Notes: a model not told the origin generated them from the sequence alone. A DNA stretch of 64,000 bases from Microbispora rosea subsp. aerata (GCF_014647835.1 NZ_BMPY01000002.1:186001-250000), one strand, 5' to 3'. Counted from the first letter of the stretch, positions 28,603-38,914 are shown. A program made the numbers and translations.

Positions 28603-31107
28603 TCACTCCGACGGGCGAAGGGCCATGACGGGTGCCTTCGTGCCGGTCGGCGGGATCTTCTTGCTCTTCAACGCGAAAGTCATGACGTCCTTGAACACCG
28701 GGGCGGCGACGGAGCCGCCGTAGTGGTCCTTCTTCGGATCCTGGATGACCGCGAGGGCCATCAGCCGGGGCTGGTCCGCGGGGGTGAAGCCGACGAAGGT
28801 GGCGGTGTACCCGCAGTATCCCGCGCACTTCTCGTCGTACCGCATCGCGGTGCCGGTCTTGCCCGCGACGCGGTAGCCCTCGATGGAGGCCTCCTCTCCC
28901 GTGCCCTCCCGGCCCACCGCGGCCTCCAGCATCAGGGCGATCTTCTTGGCGGTGGACTCGCTGATCACCCGCGTGCTCTTGGCCGCCGGGCTGGGGACGA
29001 ACGCGCCGTGCGCGTCGGTGGTGCCCGCCACGATCGAGGGGGTCACCCGCACTCCGCCGTTGGCGATCGTCTGGTAGACGCTCGCCATCTGCAGCGCGGT
29101 GACCGAGATGCCCTGGCCGTAGGCGATCGTACAGCGCTGGCTGCCCGACCACGTCTGCCACTGCGGCAGCAGGCCGACCTGCTCGCCGGGAACCCCCGAG
29201 CCGCTGAGCGCGCCGAATCCGAAGGCCCGGAACATGTCGTACAGGCGCTGACTGGAGATTTTGTCGGCTACCATGATCGTGCCGACGTTGCTCGACTCGG
29301 CGAGGATCCCGGTGAACGTGAGCCGCTCCGGCTTGTGCGGGTGGGCGTCCCTGAGCTGCCGGTCGGCGCACTGGATGTGGTCGGGCACCCGGAAGACGGT
29401 GTCGGGCGTGACCACGCCCGCCTCCATCGCCGCCGCGGCGGTGATCACCTTGTTGGTGCTGCCCGGCTCGAACACCTCGGACACCGCGCGGTTGGCGCGG
29501 TCCTCGGCCGGGGCCGACTGCCAGTCGTTGAGGTTGGCCTGAGGCGTGTTCGCCATCGCGAGGATCTGCCCGGTGCGCACGTCCATGACGATCACGCTGC
29601 CGCTGCGCGCCCCCGTCTCGCGGACCCGCCGGTCGAGCACCTGCTCGGCATACCACTGCAGGTCCCTGTCGATGGTCAGGCGGACGTCCCGCCCGGGCAC
29701 CGGCGCCTCGCGCTGGCTGCGGGTCATCGGGATGCGCTGCCGGTTGGCGCCGAGCTCGATGCTCTGCTTGCCGTCCTTGCCCGCCAGGACGTCGTCGTAG
29801 GCGCTCTCCAGGCCCTCCAGGCCCCTGCCGTCCACGCCGACGAAGCCGAGCAGGCCGCCCGCGAGCGAGCCGCCGGGGTAGACGCGGCGGTAGGTCTCCT
29901 TCATGCCCACGCCCTTGAGCTCGAAGGCCATGATGCGCTTGGCCCGCGCCGTGTCGACGTCACGGGCCAGCGGGATGTACTGCAGGGTGGTCTTGGCCAG
30001 CGCGGCGGCGATCTCCTCCTTGGGCTTGTTGAGCTCGCGGGCGAGCGTGGCGGCGACCAGGTCGCGCTTTTCCGGGTCGACGTTCTTGGGATCGACGAAG
30101 ATCTCCCTGGCCTCGATCGTCACGGCGAGCTCGTGGCCGGAGGCGTCGGTGATCGAGCCGCGCCGCGCCGGCAGGGTCTCCGGCTGCACGCGCTGCTGGG
30201 CGGCCCTCGCCTGGAGCACCTTGGAGTCGAAGCCCTGGAGCTGCACCAGCCGGCCGGCGAACAGCGACAGCACGATCGCCATCACCACCAGCGCCGCCCT
30301 CAGCCGCCGTACGGGGTTGCCCAGCCGGAGCACCGCGGGCGGGCGCGGCGGTCCCGGCGGCCCCGGGGGACGACGTGAGCGCGACGGGGCGCCGGGCCGG
30401 GAACGGCCCGCGCCGGTCCCGCCGGTCGCTCCGGGCCGCGGCGCGCCGGTCCTGCCGGAGTCCCCGGCTCTGGCGGCGGTGGCGCCGGTCCTCGCGGAAA
30501 CACCGGGACGCGGCTCGTCGCCGCCCGCGGGGCGGGGACGGCCGGGAGCGCCGGGGGCGGGCGTGCCGCCGCGCGTGCGGTCCGGGGTCCCGGACGAGGC
30601 CGCGCCCCGCGATGCCGCGGGACGCTTGCCGTTCGCGGATCCCGCGGCGCCGCGCGGCCGGTCGCCCGCGTCGCCCGCCCCGGTCGCGCGCCCGCCGCGC
30701 GGACGCCCCTCTCCGGGGACGGGGTGCTGCGCGACGACGCGGCGGGTGCGGACGCCGGGTTCGCCCCCGCGCGGCGTACGCGCGGGTGTCACAGGGGTGC
30801 GGAAGGGCGGGACGGGCCCGCGCCCGCGGGGCGGCTCGCCGGCGTCGTCACGTCCGTCCGCCCGGCCGCCGCGCTCGCCTCCGCCGGCCGGGGCGCCGCC
30901 GCGGCCGCGCCGCGCCGGGCCGCCGGTGGCGTCGTCGCGTCCGGGATCGGACGGCCGGACCGGGCGGGCGGGCCTCGGCGGGCCGTCCTGGCGCGGCGGC
31001 CGTCCCGGGGAGCCCGGGCTCCTCCTGTCGCCGCCCGGACCCTGGCCACCGCCTCGCCCGCTGGGACCCCCGCGGCCGGGACCCGGGTTCCGGCCGCTGT
31101 CTCTCAC
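28603..31107 (-). CDS. ftsI: Septal transpeptidase FtsI (PBP3-like) with long N-terminal tail
   Basis: This gene encodes 834 aa, well above the 580-650 usual for FtsI. GTG 31107 overlaps the ftsL stop (GTGA) and has AGGAGGG 9 nt upstream, so the start is well supported. Residues 1 to about 265 are a basic Gly/Pro/Arg/Ala-rich cytoplasmic tail without recognisable domains. One membrane helix (about 270-290, [14 protein letters not shown]) is followed by the PBP dimer domain ([14 protein letters not shown]). The transpeptidase domain has STNK (Ser550 nucleophile, Lys553), SSN and KTGT. The enzyme cross-links septal peptidoglycan with FtsW. Confidence 0.95.
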   Translation of the reverse strand: MRDSGRNPGPGRGGPSGRGGGQGPGGDRRSPGSPGRPPRQDGPPRPARPVRPSDPGRDDATGGPARRGRGGAPAGGGERGGRADGRDDAGEPPRGRGPVPPFRTPVTPARTPRGGEPGVRTRRVVAQHPVPGEGRPRGGRATGAGDAGDRPRGAAGSANGKRPAASRGAASSGTPDRTRGGTPAPGAPGRPRPAGGDEPRPGVSARTGATAARAGDSGRTGAPRPGATGGTGAGRSRPGAPSRSRRPPGPPGPPRPPAVLRLGNPVRRLRAALVVMAIVLSLFAGRLVQLQGFDSKVLQARAAQQRVQPETLPARRGSITDASGHELAVTIEAREIFVDPKNVDPEKRDLVAATLARELNKPKEEIAAALAKTTLQYIPLARDVDTARAKRIMAFELKGVGMKETYRRVYPGGSLAGGLLGFVGVDGRGLEGLESAYDDVLAGKDGKQSIELGANRQRIPMTRSQREAPVPGRDVRLTIDRDLQWYAEQVLDRRVRETGARSGSVIVMDVRTGQILAMANTPQANLNDWQSAPAEDRANRAVSEVFEPGSTNKVITAAAAMEAGVVTPDTVFRVPDHIQCADRQLRDAHPHKPERLTFTGILAESSNVGTIMVADKISSQRLYDMFRAFGFGALSGSGVPGEQVGLLPQWQTWSGSQRCTIAYGQGISVTALQMASVYQTIANGGVRVTPSIVAGTTDAHGAFVPSPAAKSTRVISESTAKKIALMLEAAVGREGTGEEASIEGYRVAGKTGTAMRYDEKCAGYCGYTATFVGFTPADQPRLMALAVIQDPKKDHYGGSVAAPVFKDVMTFALKSKKIPPTGTKAPVMALRPSE

Positions 31108-31814
31108 CGGTCCGTGCCCTCCTTCTGGGCCTGCTGCTGCGACATCGCGCTGTTGCCCGCGTCGATGAACTTCGGCGCGGACGTGTCGTAGTCGAGGTCC
31201 TGCGCCCTCGCCTGCTCGCTCAGCGGGCCGGGCTGCGTCCACTGGCGGAGCTGGTTCTCCTGCTCCGCGGCCTGCTCGTGCAGCTCGTCGATGCTCGACC
31301 GCAGGTCGCTCAGCCTGAACGAGTCCTGCGCGAGGACCGTGTTGAGCAGCAGCAGGGTCACCAGGCCGCCGCACATGAGGCCCACGATGAGCAGCACGAA
31401 CGGCGCCCGCGCCGGCCGCCGGAACGCCCGCCGCGCCATTGTGGCACGTGCGGGCGCCGCCGGCCGGGTTTCCGGGCCGCCACGCCGGGCGCCACGGGGA
31501 GCGGGGGCGGCCTCGGCGGGCCTGCGCGTCTCGCGGGCGGGAGCCGTACGGGTGGCGGTGCGGGATGCGGCGGCGCGGGATGCGGCGGCGCGGGATGCGG
31601 CGGGGGCGTCCGTGCGGGCTCCGCGGGGAGCCGGGACGGTCTTGCGCACGCGTTCGCCGCCCGCCCCCGGCGCGCCGGTACGGACCCGGCGCCTGTCGGG
31701 GGTGGCGACGGCATCGCCCACCGTCGTGGCGGTGCGGCCCGGCGTGCGGCCGGGCACGCGCGGCGGTGCGGCCGTGCGCCCGGCCGCCCTCCTGCTCTCC
31801 TGCTCTGTCCTCAT
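31104..31814 (-). CDS. ftsL: FtsL-like septum-formation initiator membrane protein
   Basis: This gene encodes 236 aa. The position between rsmH and ftsI, one helix ([20 protein letters not shown]) and a following leucine-rich coiled coil ([19 protein letters not shown]) identify FtsL. Residues 1 to about 130 are an Arg/Ala/Pro-rich cytoplasmic tail containing an ASRAA pentapeptide repeat, encoded by a 15-bp tandem repeat at 31561-31604. ATG 31814 overlaps the rsmH stop by 4 bp, which supports the long form. A start nearer the helix (MARRAFRR) cannot be excluded. Confidence 0.88.
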   Translation of the reverse strand: MRTEQESRRAAGRTAAPPRVPGRTPGRTATTVGDAVATPDRRRVRTGAPGAGGERVRKTVPAPRGARTDAPAASRAAASRAAASRTATRTAPARETRRPAEAAPAPRGARRGGPETRPAAPARATMARRAFRRPARAPFVLLIVGLMCGGLVTLLLLNTVLAQDSFRLSDLRSSIDELHEQAAEQENQLRQWTQPGPLSEQARAQDLDYDTSAPKFIDAGNSAMSQQQAQKEGTDR

Positions 31815-32854
31815 CCCTCGCGGATCCTCTCTGCCGCCCGCAAGCGGGCCGAGGCCGCCCGCGGGTTGCGGGCCACCTCCTCGTCGTCCGGGAGTTCCGC
31901 TCCCCTCGTCAGCAGGCGGAACCTGGGCTGGTGAGCCTCCAGGGGGACGGGCAGCCCGGGCGGGCTGGTGTCCTTGGTTCGCGCCGCGAGGACCTGCTTG
32001 GTGAGCCGGTCCTCCAGGGAGTGGTAGGCGAGCACGACCACGCGCCCGCCCAGCGCCAGCGCGTCCAGGGCGGCGGGCAGCGCGCGCTCGAGCGCGGCCA
32101 GCTCTCCGTTCACCTCGATGCGCAGCGCTTGGAACGTTCTCTTCGCGGGGTTGCCGCCGGTCCGTCGCGTCGCGGCGGGTATCGCCGCGCGAACCAGGTC
32201 GGCAAGCCGTTTCGTGCTGGTGATGGGGTTCTTCGCGCGCTCCTTGACGATGAGGTTCGCGACGCGCGCCGCGAAACGCTCCTCGCCGTAGTCGCGCAGG
32301 ATGCGGGTGAGGTCGGCCGCGGAGTAGGTGTTCACCACGTGCTCGGCGGTGAGCTCCTGCTCGCGGTCCATCCGCATGTCGAGGGGGGCGTCGTAGGAGT
32401 AGGCGAAACCGCGCTCGGCCTCGTCGAGCTGAGGGGAGGACACGCCGAGGTCGAACAGCGCGGCGTTCACGCGGGGCCGTCCGGCGTCGTGAAGCACGTC
32501 GGCCAGTTCGTCGGAGACGGCGCGCACCAGGGTGATCCGGTCCGCGTACGGCGCGAGCCGGGCGGTGGAGCGCTCGATGGCGGTGGGGTCGCGATCGATG
32601 CCGATGAGATGAAGGGAGGGGTGGGCGGCCAGAAGCGCCTCGGCGTGCCCGCCGAGACCGAGGTTGGCGTCCACGGCCACCGGCTCCGGTCCGGACAGCG
32701 CCGGAGCGAGTAGCTCCAGCACGCGATCGAGCATGACCGGAACGTGACCACCCGGCTGACCGGGCTCGTGCGACAACGCTTCCAACCCCCATTTACGCCG
32801 CAGTACTCGCGGATTCGCGGCTGTGCCGCCGGTGACTACCCAACGGACCCCCAC
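31811..32854 (-). CDS. rsmH: 16S rRNA (cytosine1402-N4) methyltransferase RsmH
   Basis: This gene encodes 347 aa. It is an AdoMet-dependent methyltransferase with [11 protein letters not shown] at the start of the conserved region and motif [15 protein letters not shown]. It also has GIDRDP, the family-typical [11 protein letters not shown] and the C-terminal YHSLEDR. The first 30 or so residues (from MGVRWVV) are not conserved in style. The true start may lie closer to [13 protein letters not shown], but no good ribosome site decides it. Confidence 0.94.
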   Translation of the reverse strand: MGVRWVVTGGTAANPRVLRRKWGLEALSHEPGQPGGHVPVMLDRVLELLAPALSGPEPVAVDANLGLGGHAEALLAAHPSLHLIGIDRDPTAIERSTARLAPYADRITLVRAVSDELADVLHDAGRPRVNAALFDLGVSSPQLDEAERGFAYSYDAPLDMRMDREQELTAEHVVNTYSAADLTRILRDYGEERFAARVANLIVKERAKNPITSTKRLADLVRAAIPAATRRTGGNPAKRTFQALRIEVNGELAALERALPAALDALALGGRVVVLAYHSLEDRLTKQVLAARTKDTSPPGLPVPLEAHQPRFRLLTRGAELPDDEEVARNPRAASARLRAAERIREG

Positions 32855-33018
32855 CCATGCCGGTTCCCGGGGGAACCGACCCGTCCGGCCAGGTCCCCAT
32901 CCGCGTCGCCGTCCATGGCGTCTGACACCGGGGAAGGTGCATCAGCTGCCACATGGGAGCGGGTGGAGACCTCGCCGAACGTCACCGACGGGTCAATTGA
33001 TCAAAAGAAAGGACCGCT

Positions 33019-33450
33019 CTACAGAATCCCGGGCAGCACCTCCTCTGACAGGTCGGAGAATGCCTGCTCCTGGGCCTCCAGGTAGGTGTCCCATGCCTGG
33101 GCGTCCCAGATCTCCAGCCGCGTGTTGGCGCCGATCACGACGCAGTCACGTTCCAGCCCGGCGTAGCGCCGCAGCGTCTGGGGGATCGTGATGCGTCCTT
33201 GCTTGTCCGGCACCTCGTCGGACGCGCTGGCGAAGAAGACACGGCTGTAGTCGCGGACCGCCTTCGCCGTCACGGGAGCGGTACGCAGGGCCTCGGTGAT
33301 GCGCTGGAACTCCTCTACGGGGAAGACGTAGAGGCAGCGCTCCTGGCCTTTGGTGATCACCAGACCCTCCGCCAGCTCCTCGCGATACTTCGCCGGCAGG
33401 AACAGCCGTCCTTTGTCGTCGAGGCGCGGGTGATGGGTGCCGAGGAACAC
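33019..33450 (-). CDS. mraZ: Transcriptional regulator MraZ
   Basis: This gene encodes 143 aa. Two tandem AbrB/SpoVT-like half domains each carry the family DxxGR-P pattern: [14 protein letters not shown] and [14 protein letters not shown]. MraZ forms ring oligomers, binds direct repeats in its own promoter and represses the dcw operon. GTG 33450 was chosen because the protein then starts [12 protein letters not shown], like its homologues, and AGGAGG lies 8 nt upstream. An earlier GTG at 33459 would overlap the ribosome site. Confidence 0.96.
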   Translation of the reverse strand: MFLGTHHPRLDDKGRLFLPAKYREELAEGLVITKGQERCLYVFPVEEFQRITEALRTAPVTAKAVRDYSRVFFASASDEVPDKQGRITIPQTLRRYAGLERDCVVIGANTRLEIWDAQAWDTYLEAQEQAFSDLSEEVLPGIL

Positions 33451-33502
33451 CGGACCCACCTCCTGTGCCTTGTGGAGCGCTGAGCTCTATAGCCCCTGCC
33501 CT

Positions 33503-33542
33503 CCACTGCGCACCACCATACTCCACTTCTCCCCACCGTCAA
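33503..33542 (-). promoter_or_regulatory. mraZ promoter with four phased MraZ-type repeats
   Basis: Reading the minus strand, -35 TTGACG (33542-33537), a 16-nt spacer and -10 TATGGT (33520-33515) form a good promoter about 65 nt before mraZ. GTGG occurs at exactly 10-bp intervals (complement CCAC at 33503, 33513, 33523, 33533). This gives four TGGNG repeats on one helix face, spanning spacer, -10 and start point. Known MraZ operators are TGGGN-type repeats at 10-bp spacing, so autorepression is strongly suggested. Confidence 0.85.
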
Positions 33543-33927
33543 CTGATTCTGAGCGTGTCGGCATTCAAAATCGGCGACGTTTTCGCAGGTGAAATGGGGT
33601 GGGTCGGAGTGGGGTGGGGCGGCGCCCCGCACCCCGCGCATGGGCGTGTCGGAGCCCCGGGAGCCCCGGCGCACAAGGGGTTCCCGGCGTGCGGCGCGGC
33701 CCGGGTGGGGGAAAGTGGAGCGAGGCGAACAGCGCCCCCGGTTTGTGTCACGGGATTCGGACGCGCGCGGTACGTGACCGTGAACAGACCGCACAACACT
33801 GTGGGCAGTTCACCCGGATTTTCGGACAAAGTCGCCCGAGAACCTCAGGAGACATAGGGTCGGTACACAGAATGGAAAAGGAACGTTTAACGCCCCATTC
33901 TCGGGGACGCACCCTCATGGAGGCCTG
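33543..33927. other. Divergent gap between mraZ and moxR
   Basis: This gap has no supportable gene. A G-rich stretch (33590-33720) is followed by a less GC-rich stretch (33780-33900) that should hold the plus-strand moxR promoter. I could not place convincing -35/-10 boxes. Confidence 0.4.
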
Positions 33928-34908
33928 GTGGCAGTAACCCCCGACGTCACCGATCCGGCGGCCCGGCTCGAGGATCTGGTCGACACCGCCCACCGGATCC
34001 GCAACGCGATCGAATCAGTGATCGAGGGCAAGGGCGACGTCGTCCGCCTGACTCTCACCGTGCTCCTGGCGGAGGGCCACCTGCTGATCGAGGACGTGCC
34101 CGGCGTGGGCAAGACCATGCTCGCCAAGGCCCTGGCGCGCTCGATCGACTGCCCCGTCAAGCGCGTCCAGTTCACCCCCGACCTCCTGCCGAGCGACATC
34201 ACCGGCGTCAGCGCGTACAACCAGCAGACGCGGGAGTTCGAGTTCAAGCCCGGGCCGGTCTTCGCCAACATCGTCGTCGGCGACGAGATCAACCGCGCCT
34301 CCCCCAAGACGCAGTCCGCCCTCCTGGAGTGCATGGAGGAGCACCAGGTGACGGTCGACGGCGTCACCTACGAGCTGGAGTCGCCGTTCATGGTCATCGC
34401 GACCCAGAACCCGATCGAGATGGAGGGCACCTATCCCCTCCCCGAGGCGCAGCGCGACCGTTTCACCGCGAAGGTCGCGATGGGCTATCCGGAGCCGGCC
34501 GCCGAGCTGGAGATGCTCGACGTGCACGGCGCGTCCCAGCCGCTCGACAAGATGGAGCCGGTCGCGACCACGGCCGAGGTCGCCGCGCTCATCCAGGCCG
34601 TGCGCGCGGTCTACGTCTCCCCGCCGGTCAAGCGCTACGCCGTCGACATCGTGGCGGCCACCAGGACCTCCCCCGACCTGCGGCTCGGCGCCTCCCCCCG
34701 GGCCACCCTCCACCTGGTGCGCAGCGCGCGGGCCCACGCCGCGCTGTCCGGCCGCGACTACGTGATCCCAGACGACCTGCAGGACCTGGCCGTCCCCGTG
34801 CTGGCGCACCGCCTGCTGCCGAGCCTCGAGGCGCAGGGGCAGCGCCGCCACCCCGAGCAGATCGTCGGCGAGCTGGTGCGGCGCGTCCCCGTCCCGGACG
34901 CCGCGTGA
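33928..34908 (+). CDS. MoxR-family AAA+ ATPase
   Basis: This is a 326-aa chaperone-like ATPase. It has Walker A (EDVPGVGKTMLAKAL), Walker B plus sensor region (GDEINRASPKTQSALLE) and the MoxR-typical ATQNPIEMEGTYPLPEAQ. The GTG start at 33928 follows GGAGG. It begins a three-gene set with a DUF58 protein and a transglutaminase-like membrane protein. Such sets are widespread and thought to mature secreted or envelope proteins, but the substrate is unknown. It is divergent from the division cluster. Confidence 0.93.
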   Translation: MAVTPDVTDPAARLEDLVDTAHRIRNAIESVIEGKGDVVRLTLTVLLAEGHLLIEDVPGVGKTMLAKALARSIDCPVKRVQFTPDLLPSDITGVSAYNQQTREFEFKPGPVFANIVVGDEINRASPKTQSALLECMEEHQVTVDGVTYELESPFMVIATQNPIEMEGTYPLPEAQRDRFTAKVAMGYPEPAAELEMLDVHGASQPLDKMEPVATTAEVAALIQAVRAVYVSPPVKRYAVDIVAATRTSPDLRLGASPRATLHLVRSARAHAALSGRDYVIPDDLQDLAVPVLAHRLLPSLEAQGQRRHPEQIVGELVRRVPVPDAA

Positions 34909-35104
34909 CCCATACCTCCCCTGTGACGGCCGCCGCGAGGCGACCCCCGATTATCCGACCCCGGTGAAGCGATCGCAGTGATGAGTGCAGCAACAAGGAC
35001 GACCCACGGGCGGCGGAACCCCGCGCCGCGCCGGACACCGGGGAGCGGCGGCCGCGCGTGCGCCCCTCCGGGCGAAGTTACGGTCGGCGAGTGACGGAGG
35101 GCCG

Positions 35105-36361
35105 ATGACCGGGCTGAAGGCTCTGACCCCGCGGGGACGCTCGTTCCTCGCCTCCGGCGTGGCCGCTCTGCTGTGCGCCCTCGTCCTCGGGGAGCACGAC
35201 CTGCTGCGGGTCGCCGTACTGATCATCGCGATGCCGCTGATCGCGTCGCTGGTGGTGGCCCGCACCCGCTACCGGCTGGCCTGCACGCGGCGGCTGAGCC
35301 CCGCACGGGTGCAGGCGGGCGAGGAGAGCACGGTCACTTTGCGGCTGGAGAACGTCACCCGCCTGCCCACCGGGCTGCTGCTGGTGGAGGACACCCTGCA
35401 GTACGCGCTGGGCACCCGGCCGAGGTTCGTCCTCGACCGCATGGAGCCGCGCGGCGTCCGGGAAATCGACTACAAGGTGGGCTCGGACCTGCGCGGGCGC
35501 TTCCCGATCGGCCCGCTGTCGGTGCGGATCGCCGACCCGTTCGGGCTGGTCGAGCTGACCCGCGCGTTCACCATCACCGACACGCTGGTGGTCACGCCCC
35601 GGGTGGTGCCGCTGCCGCCGGTGCGCCTGTCCGGCGAGTACAGCGGCGGGGGCGACAGCCGTACGCGCTCGGTGGCGGCGGCCGGCGACGACGACGTTGC
35701 GCCGCGCGAGTATCGCCAGGGCGACGACCTGCGCCGGGTGCACTGGAGGTCGACCGCGCGGCGCGGCGAGCTGATGGTCAGGCGGGAGGAGCAGGAGTGG
35801 CAGAGCCGGGGCGCGCTGCTGCTCGACACCCGCAGGCACGCCCACCGCGGCGAGGGGCCGCGCTCGTCGTTCGAGGTCGCGGTCTCGGCCGCCGCGTCCA
35901 TCGGCGTGCACCTGTCCGCCGACGGGCTCACCCTGCGCCTGGTGACCGACCAGGGCGCGCGGCACGTGGTGGACAACGGCCAGTCGTGGTCGCTGCTCGA
36001 CACGCTCGCCGACATCAGGCAGAGCACGGCGCGCTCGCTGGAGCACGGCGTCGGCGCGCTGCGCCAGGGCGGCGGGGAGGGACTCATCGTCGCGGTCCTC
36101 GGCGCGCTCGACCCGGAGGAGGCACGGGCGCTCGCCCAGCTCAGGCATTCGGGCGTGACCGCCGTCGCGGTCCTGCTGGACGTCTCCTCCTGGCAGCGCG
36201 ATCCCAGGGCCGGCGCGGCGGGGGACGGCCCCGCCGGCGACGACGCGCGCGCCGCGCGGTCGATGCTGACCGGCAGCGGGTGGCGGGTGCTCGACCTGCC
36301 CGCCGGCGCCTCGCTCGCCGGCGTGTGGCCGGAGGCCGGAAACAGAAGGAGCGCGGCCTGA
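35105..36361 (+). CDS. DUF58 domain-containing membrane protein
   Basis: This gene encodes 418 aa from ATG 35105, with GGAGGG 5-6 nt upstream. Two hydrophobic helices (about 10-55) are followed by a beta-rich segment. The DUF58 signature is YRQGDDLRRVHWRSTARRGE, and a degenerate VWA-like region (ALLLDTRRHAHRG) follows. This protein partners MoxR in the conserved MoxR-DUF58-transglutaminase set. A 196-bp gap without recognisable features separates it from moxR. Confidence 0.9.
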   Translation: MTGLKALTPRGRSFLASGVAALLCALVLGEHDLLRVAVLIIAMPLIASLVVARTRYRLACTRRLSPARVQAGEESTVTLRLENVTRLPTGLLLVEDTLQYALGTRPRFVLDRMEPRGVREIDYKVGSDLRGRFPIGPLSVRIADPFGLVELTRAFTITDTLVVTPRVVPLPPVRLSGEYSGGGDSRTRSVAAAGDDDVAPREYRQGDDLRRVHWRSTARRGELMVRREEQEWQSRGALLLDTRRHAHRGEGPRSSFEVAVSAAASIGVHLSADGLTLRLVTDQGARHVVDNGQSWSLLDTLADIRQSTARSLEHGVGALRQGGGEGLIVAVLGALDPEEARALAQLRHSGVTAVAVLLDVSSWQRDPRAGAAGDGPAGDDARAARSMLTGSGWRVLDLPAGASLAGVWPEAGNRRSAA

Positions 36362-36393
36362 TCGGCCGGCGGCGCGCGGAGGGGTGAGGACCG

Positions 36394-38844
36394 ATGAGAC
36401 TGCCGGTTGCGGCCGGGCTGGCCACGGCGGCCGTCATGATCACGCTCTACCCGCTCTTCGAGGGCGGAGCCTGGTTCTGGTCGTGCATGGGAGCGATCCT
36501 CGTCACCACCCTGACCGGTGTGGCGGCCTCCCGGCTGGGCGCCCGCCCGTGGGTGGCGCCCGCCGTGACGCCCGTGACGGTCCTGCTCTACATGACGGCC
36601 GTCTTCGCCCACGAGGAAGCCTGGCTGCGGGTCGTCCCCACCAAGGACTCGCTCGCCCTGCTCGCCGAGCTGCTCGGCAACGGGTTCGAGGACATCCAGC
36701 GGTACGCCGCACCGGTGCCGCCCCACGCCGGCATCACGCTGCTCACCGCGGGGGGCGTGGCGCTGATCGCCCTGCTCGTGGACGTCTTCGCGGTGCGGCT
36801 GCGGCGGGCGGCGCTGGCGGGGCTGCCGCTGCTCGCCCTGTTCACCGTGCCCGCGGCGGTCATCACCGATCCGATCGGGTGGCCGGCGTTCGTCATCGCG
36901 GCGTTCGGCTACGTCGGCCTGCTCGTCGTGGACGGTCGCGAGCGCCTGAGCCGCTGGGGCCGGGCCGTCGGGGTGCGCCGCTCCTCCGGCTCCGCGCGCG
37001 CCGCCACGCCGGACACCGAACGGCTGGCCCTGTCGGGCAAGCGCATCGGCGTGACGGCGATCGTGCTGGCGGTCCTGGTGCCCGCGGCGCTGCCGACGCT
37101 GTCCCCCGACCCGTTGTTCGGCTTCGGGGTGGGCAACGGCCTCGGCGGGGGCGGCGGCAACATCGGCATCCCCGACGCCATCGCAAAGCTCGGCGGCCAG
37201 CTCAGGCAGCAGACCAACGCGACCGTGCTCACCTACACAAGCAGCGACGACGTGCCGCGTTACCTGCGGATCTACTCCCTGGACATCTTCGACGGCACGA
37301 AGTGGACGCTGGCCCCGCTGCGGGGGCGCCCGCAGGACCGCGTGTCGGAGGGGCCGCTGCCGCCCGTTCCCGGGCTGCGCCCCGGGGCGCCGGTGAAGCG
37401 GGCCGAGATGCGCATCACGATGAGCGAGGACATCGACGAGCTCCACTTCCTGCCCCTGCCGTATCCGGCCAGGGAGGTCGAGGCGGACGGCGACTGGCGC
37501 GCCGACCGGACTTCGCTGATGGTGTTCTCCACCGAGGACCAGGCGGCCGGGATGGAGTATCGGGTGGTGACCGACGAGCCCCAGCCCACCGCGGAGGAGC
37601 TGAACGCGGCGGTGACGCTCCCCGAGAGCGACCGCTACCTGCAGCTGCCCGACGGGCTCGACCCCCGGGTGGCCGCCCTCGCGCAGCGGGTCACCGCCGA
37701 CGCCACCACGCCGTACGAGGCCGCGGTCGCGCTGCAGCGGTGGTTCACCGGCGAGGGCCGGTTCACCTACGATCTGCGTGCGTCCGGGTCGGGCGCGCAG
37801 GCGCTGTCCCGTTTCCTGCTGCGCGACCGCGCCGGCTACTGCGAGCAGTTCGCCGGGGCGATGGCCGTGATGGCGCGCATGCTCGGCATCCCGGCGCGGG
37901 TGTCGATCGGCTACACGGGCGGCACCAAGATCGGTGATGAGTGGACGGTGCGCACGCACGACGCGCACGCCTGGCCGGAGCTGTTCTTCGACGGCATCGG
38001 CTGGCTGCGGTTCGAGCCCACCCCCGCCGGGGCGGCCGGGCAGGGCACGGCCCAGGTGCCGCAGTATTCGCTGCCCGTCACGCCGACCGCCGAGCCCTCG
38101 GCGGGCCCGTCGCAGAGGCCGTCGTCGGAGGAGGAGGACAGCGGCGAGAGCGCCGGGCCGGCCCGGCCGAACCCCCGCCAGCTCGACCGCGACCTCGACG
38201 GCACGGCCGTCGCGGCCGACCCGGGCACGCCCGCGGCCGTCAAGATCGGGCTCGGCGTCGCCGCCGCGCTCGCGCTGCTGCTGCTTCCCGCCGCCGCGCG
38301 GCTGCTGGTGCGCCGCCGGCGCCTGCGCCGCCTGACGCGGACGGCCGCCGGGGGCCACGCGGCCTGGGCGGAGCTGCGCGACACGCTCACCGACCTGGGC
38401 ATGGCCGGGGACCCGGGCGAGACGCCGCGCGCGCTCGGCCGCCGCATCACCGAGCGGTACGCGCTCCAGGCGCAGGCCGCCGAGTCGCTCGCCCGGGTCG
38501 TCACCTCCGAGGAACGGCTCAGGTACGCCCCCACGCCCTCGGCGTCGGGCCCGGTCGCCGACGACCTTCACCGCATCAGGCGGGCTCTGGCGCCGAGGGC
38601 GTCACGGTGGCGGCGGCTGGGAGCGGTGTTCGCCCCGATGTCCGTGCTGCTGCGGGTGCGGAGGGCCGGTGAGGGCGCGCTCGACGTGTTCGACCGGCTC
38701 GAGGGGTTGCGTCCCCGGCTCTGGCGGGCGAGCGGCGGGACACGCGCGCGCGGAACGGCCACGACCGCACGGCGCTCCGGCACCGCGAGCGCCGAAGGCG
38801 CCGGCTCGGCGAAGGAGCCGACCCTGACCGGCGCCCGCCGCTGA
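36394..38844 (+). CDS. TgpA-like transglutaminase-domain membrane protein (DUF3488)
   Basis: This gene encodes 816 aa. The N-terminal multi-helix region (about 1-240, DUF3488) precedes a periplasmic-type transglutaminase core. Cys483 lies in GYCEQFAG, His525 in HDAHAWPE, and the segment GWLRFEPTP closes the triad region. After a Ser/Pro linker, one more helix (near 610-635) and a cytoplasmic tail follow. Transglutaminase-fold members of this type may act as proteases or cross-linkers; the reaction is not known. It follows the DUF58 gene by 32 bp and is the last gene of the operon. Confidence 0.92.
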   Translation: MRLPVAAGLATAAVMITLYPLFEGGAWFWSCMGAILVTTLTGVAASRLGARPWVAPAVTPVTVLLYMTAVFAHEEAWLRVVPTKDSLALLAELLGNGFEDIQRYAAPVPPHAGITLLTAGGVALIALLVDVFAVRLRRAALAGLPLLALFTVPAAVITDPIGWPAFVIAAFGYVGLLVVDGRERLSRWGRAVGVRRSSGSARAATPDTERLALSGKRIGVTAIVLAVLVPAALPTLSPDPLFGFGVGNGLGGGGGNIGIPDAIAKLGGQLRQQTNATVLTYTSSDDVPRYLRIYSLDIFDGTKWTLAPLRGRPQDRVSEGPLPPVPGLRPGAPVKRAEMRITMSEDIDELHFLPLPYPAREVEADGDWRADRTSLMVFSTEDQAAGMEYRVVTDEPQPTAEELNAAVTLPESDRYLQLPDGLDPRVAALAQRVTADATTPYEAAVALQRWFTGEGRFTYDLRASGSGAQALSRFLLRDRAGYCEQFAGAMAVMARMLGIPARVSIGYTGGTKIGDEWTVRTHDAHAWPELFFDGIGWLRFEPTPAGAAGQGTAQVPQYSLPVTPTAEPSAGPSQRPSSEEEDSGESAGPARPNPRQLDRDLDGTAVAADPGTPAAVKIGLGVAAALALLLLPAAARLLVRRRRLRRLTRTAAGGHAAWAELRDTLTDLGMAGDPGETPRALGRRITERYALQAQAAESLARVVTSEERLRYAPTPSASGPVADDLHRIRRALAPRASRWRRLGAVFAPMSVLLRVRRAGEGALDVFDRLEGLRPRLWRASGGTRARGTATTARRSGTASAEGAGSAKEPTLTGARR

Positions 38845-38848
38845 TCCG

Positions 38849-38878
38849 GCGCCCGCCGCGCTGGTCGCCGGCGGGCGC
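38849..38878 (+). terminator. Hairpin after transglutaminase gene
   Basis: A perfect 10-bp GC stem (38849-38858 with 38869-38878) starts 5 nt after the stop and is followed by TTAT. Confidence 0.6.
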
Positions 38879-38914
38879 TTATCCGCCGTCAGCTCCGCCG
38901 TCAGCGCAGACGAA

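Noticed and set aside
35470-38571. 1033-codon open frame antisense to the DUF58 and transglutaminase genes
   Set aside because: Shadow composition (His, Arg, Gln, Gly), spanning two good opposite-strand genes that have domain motifs and ribosome sites.
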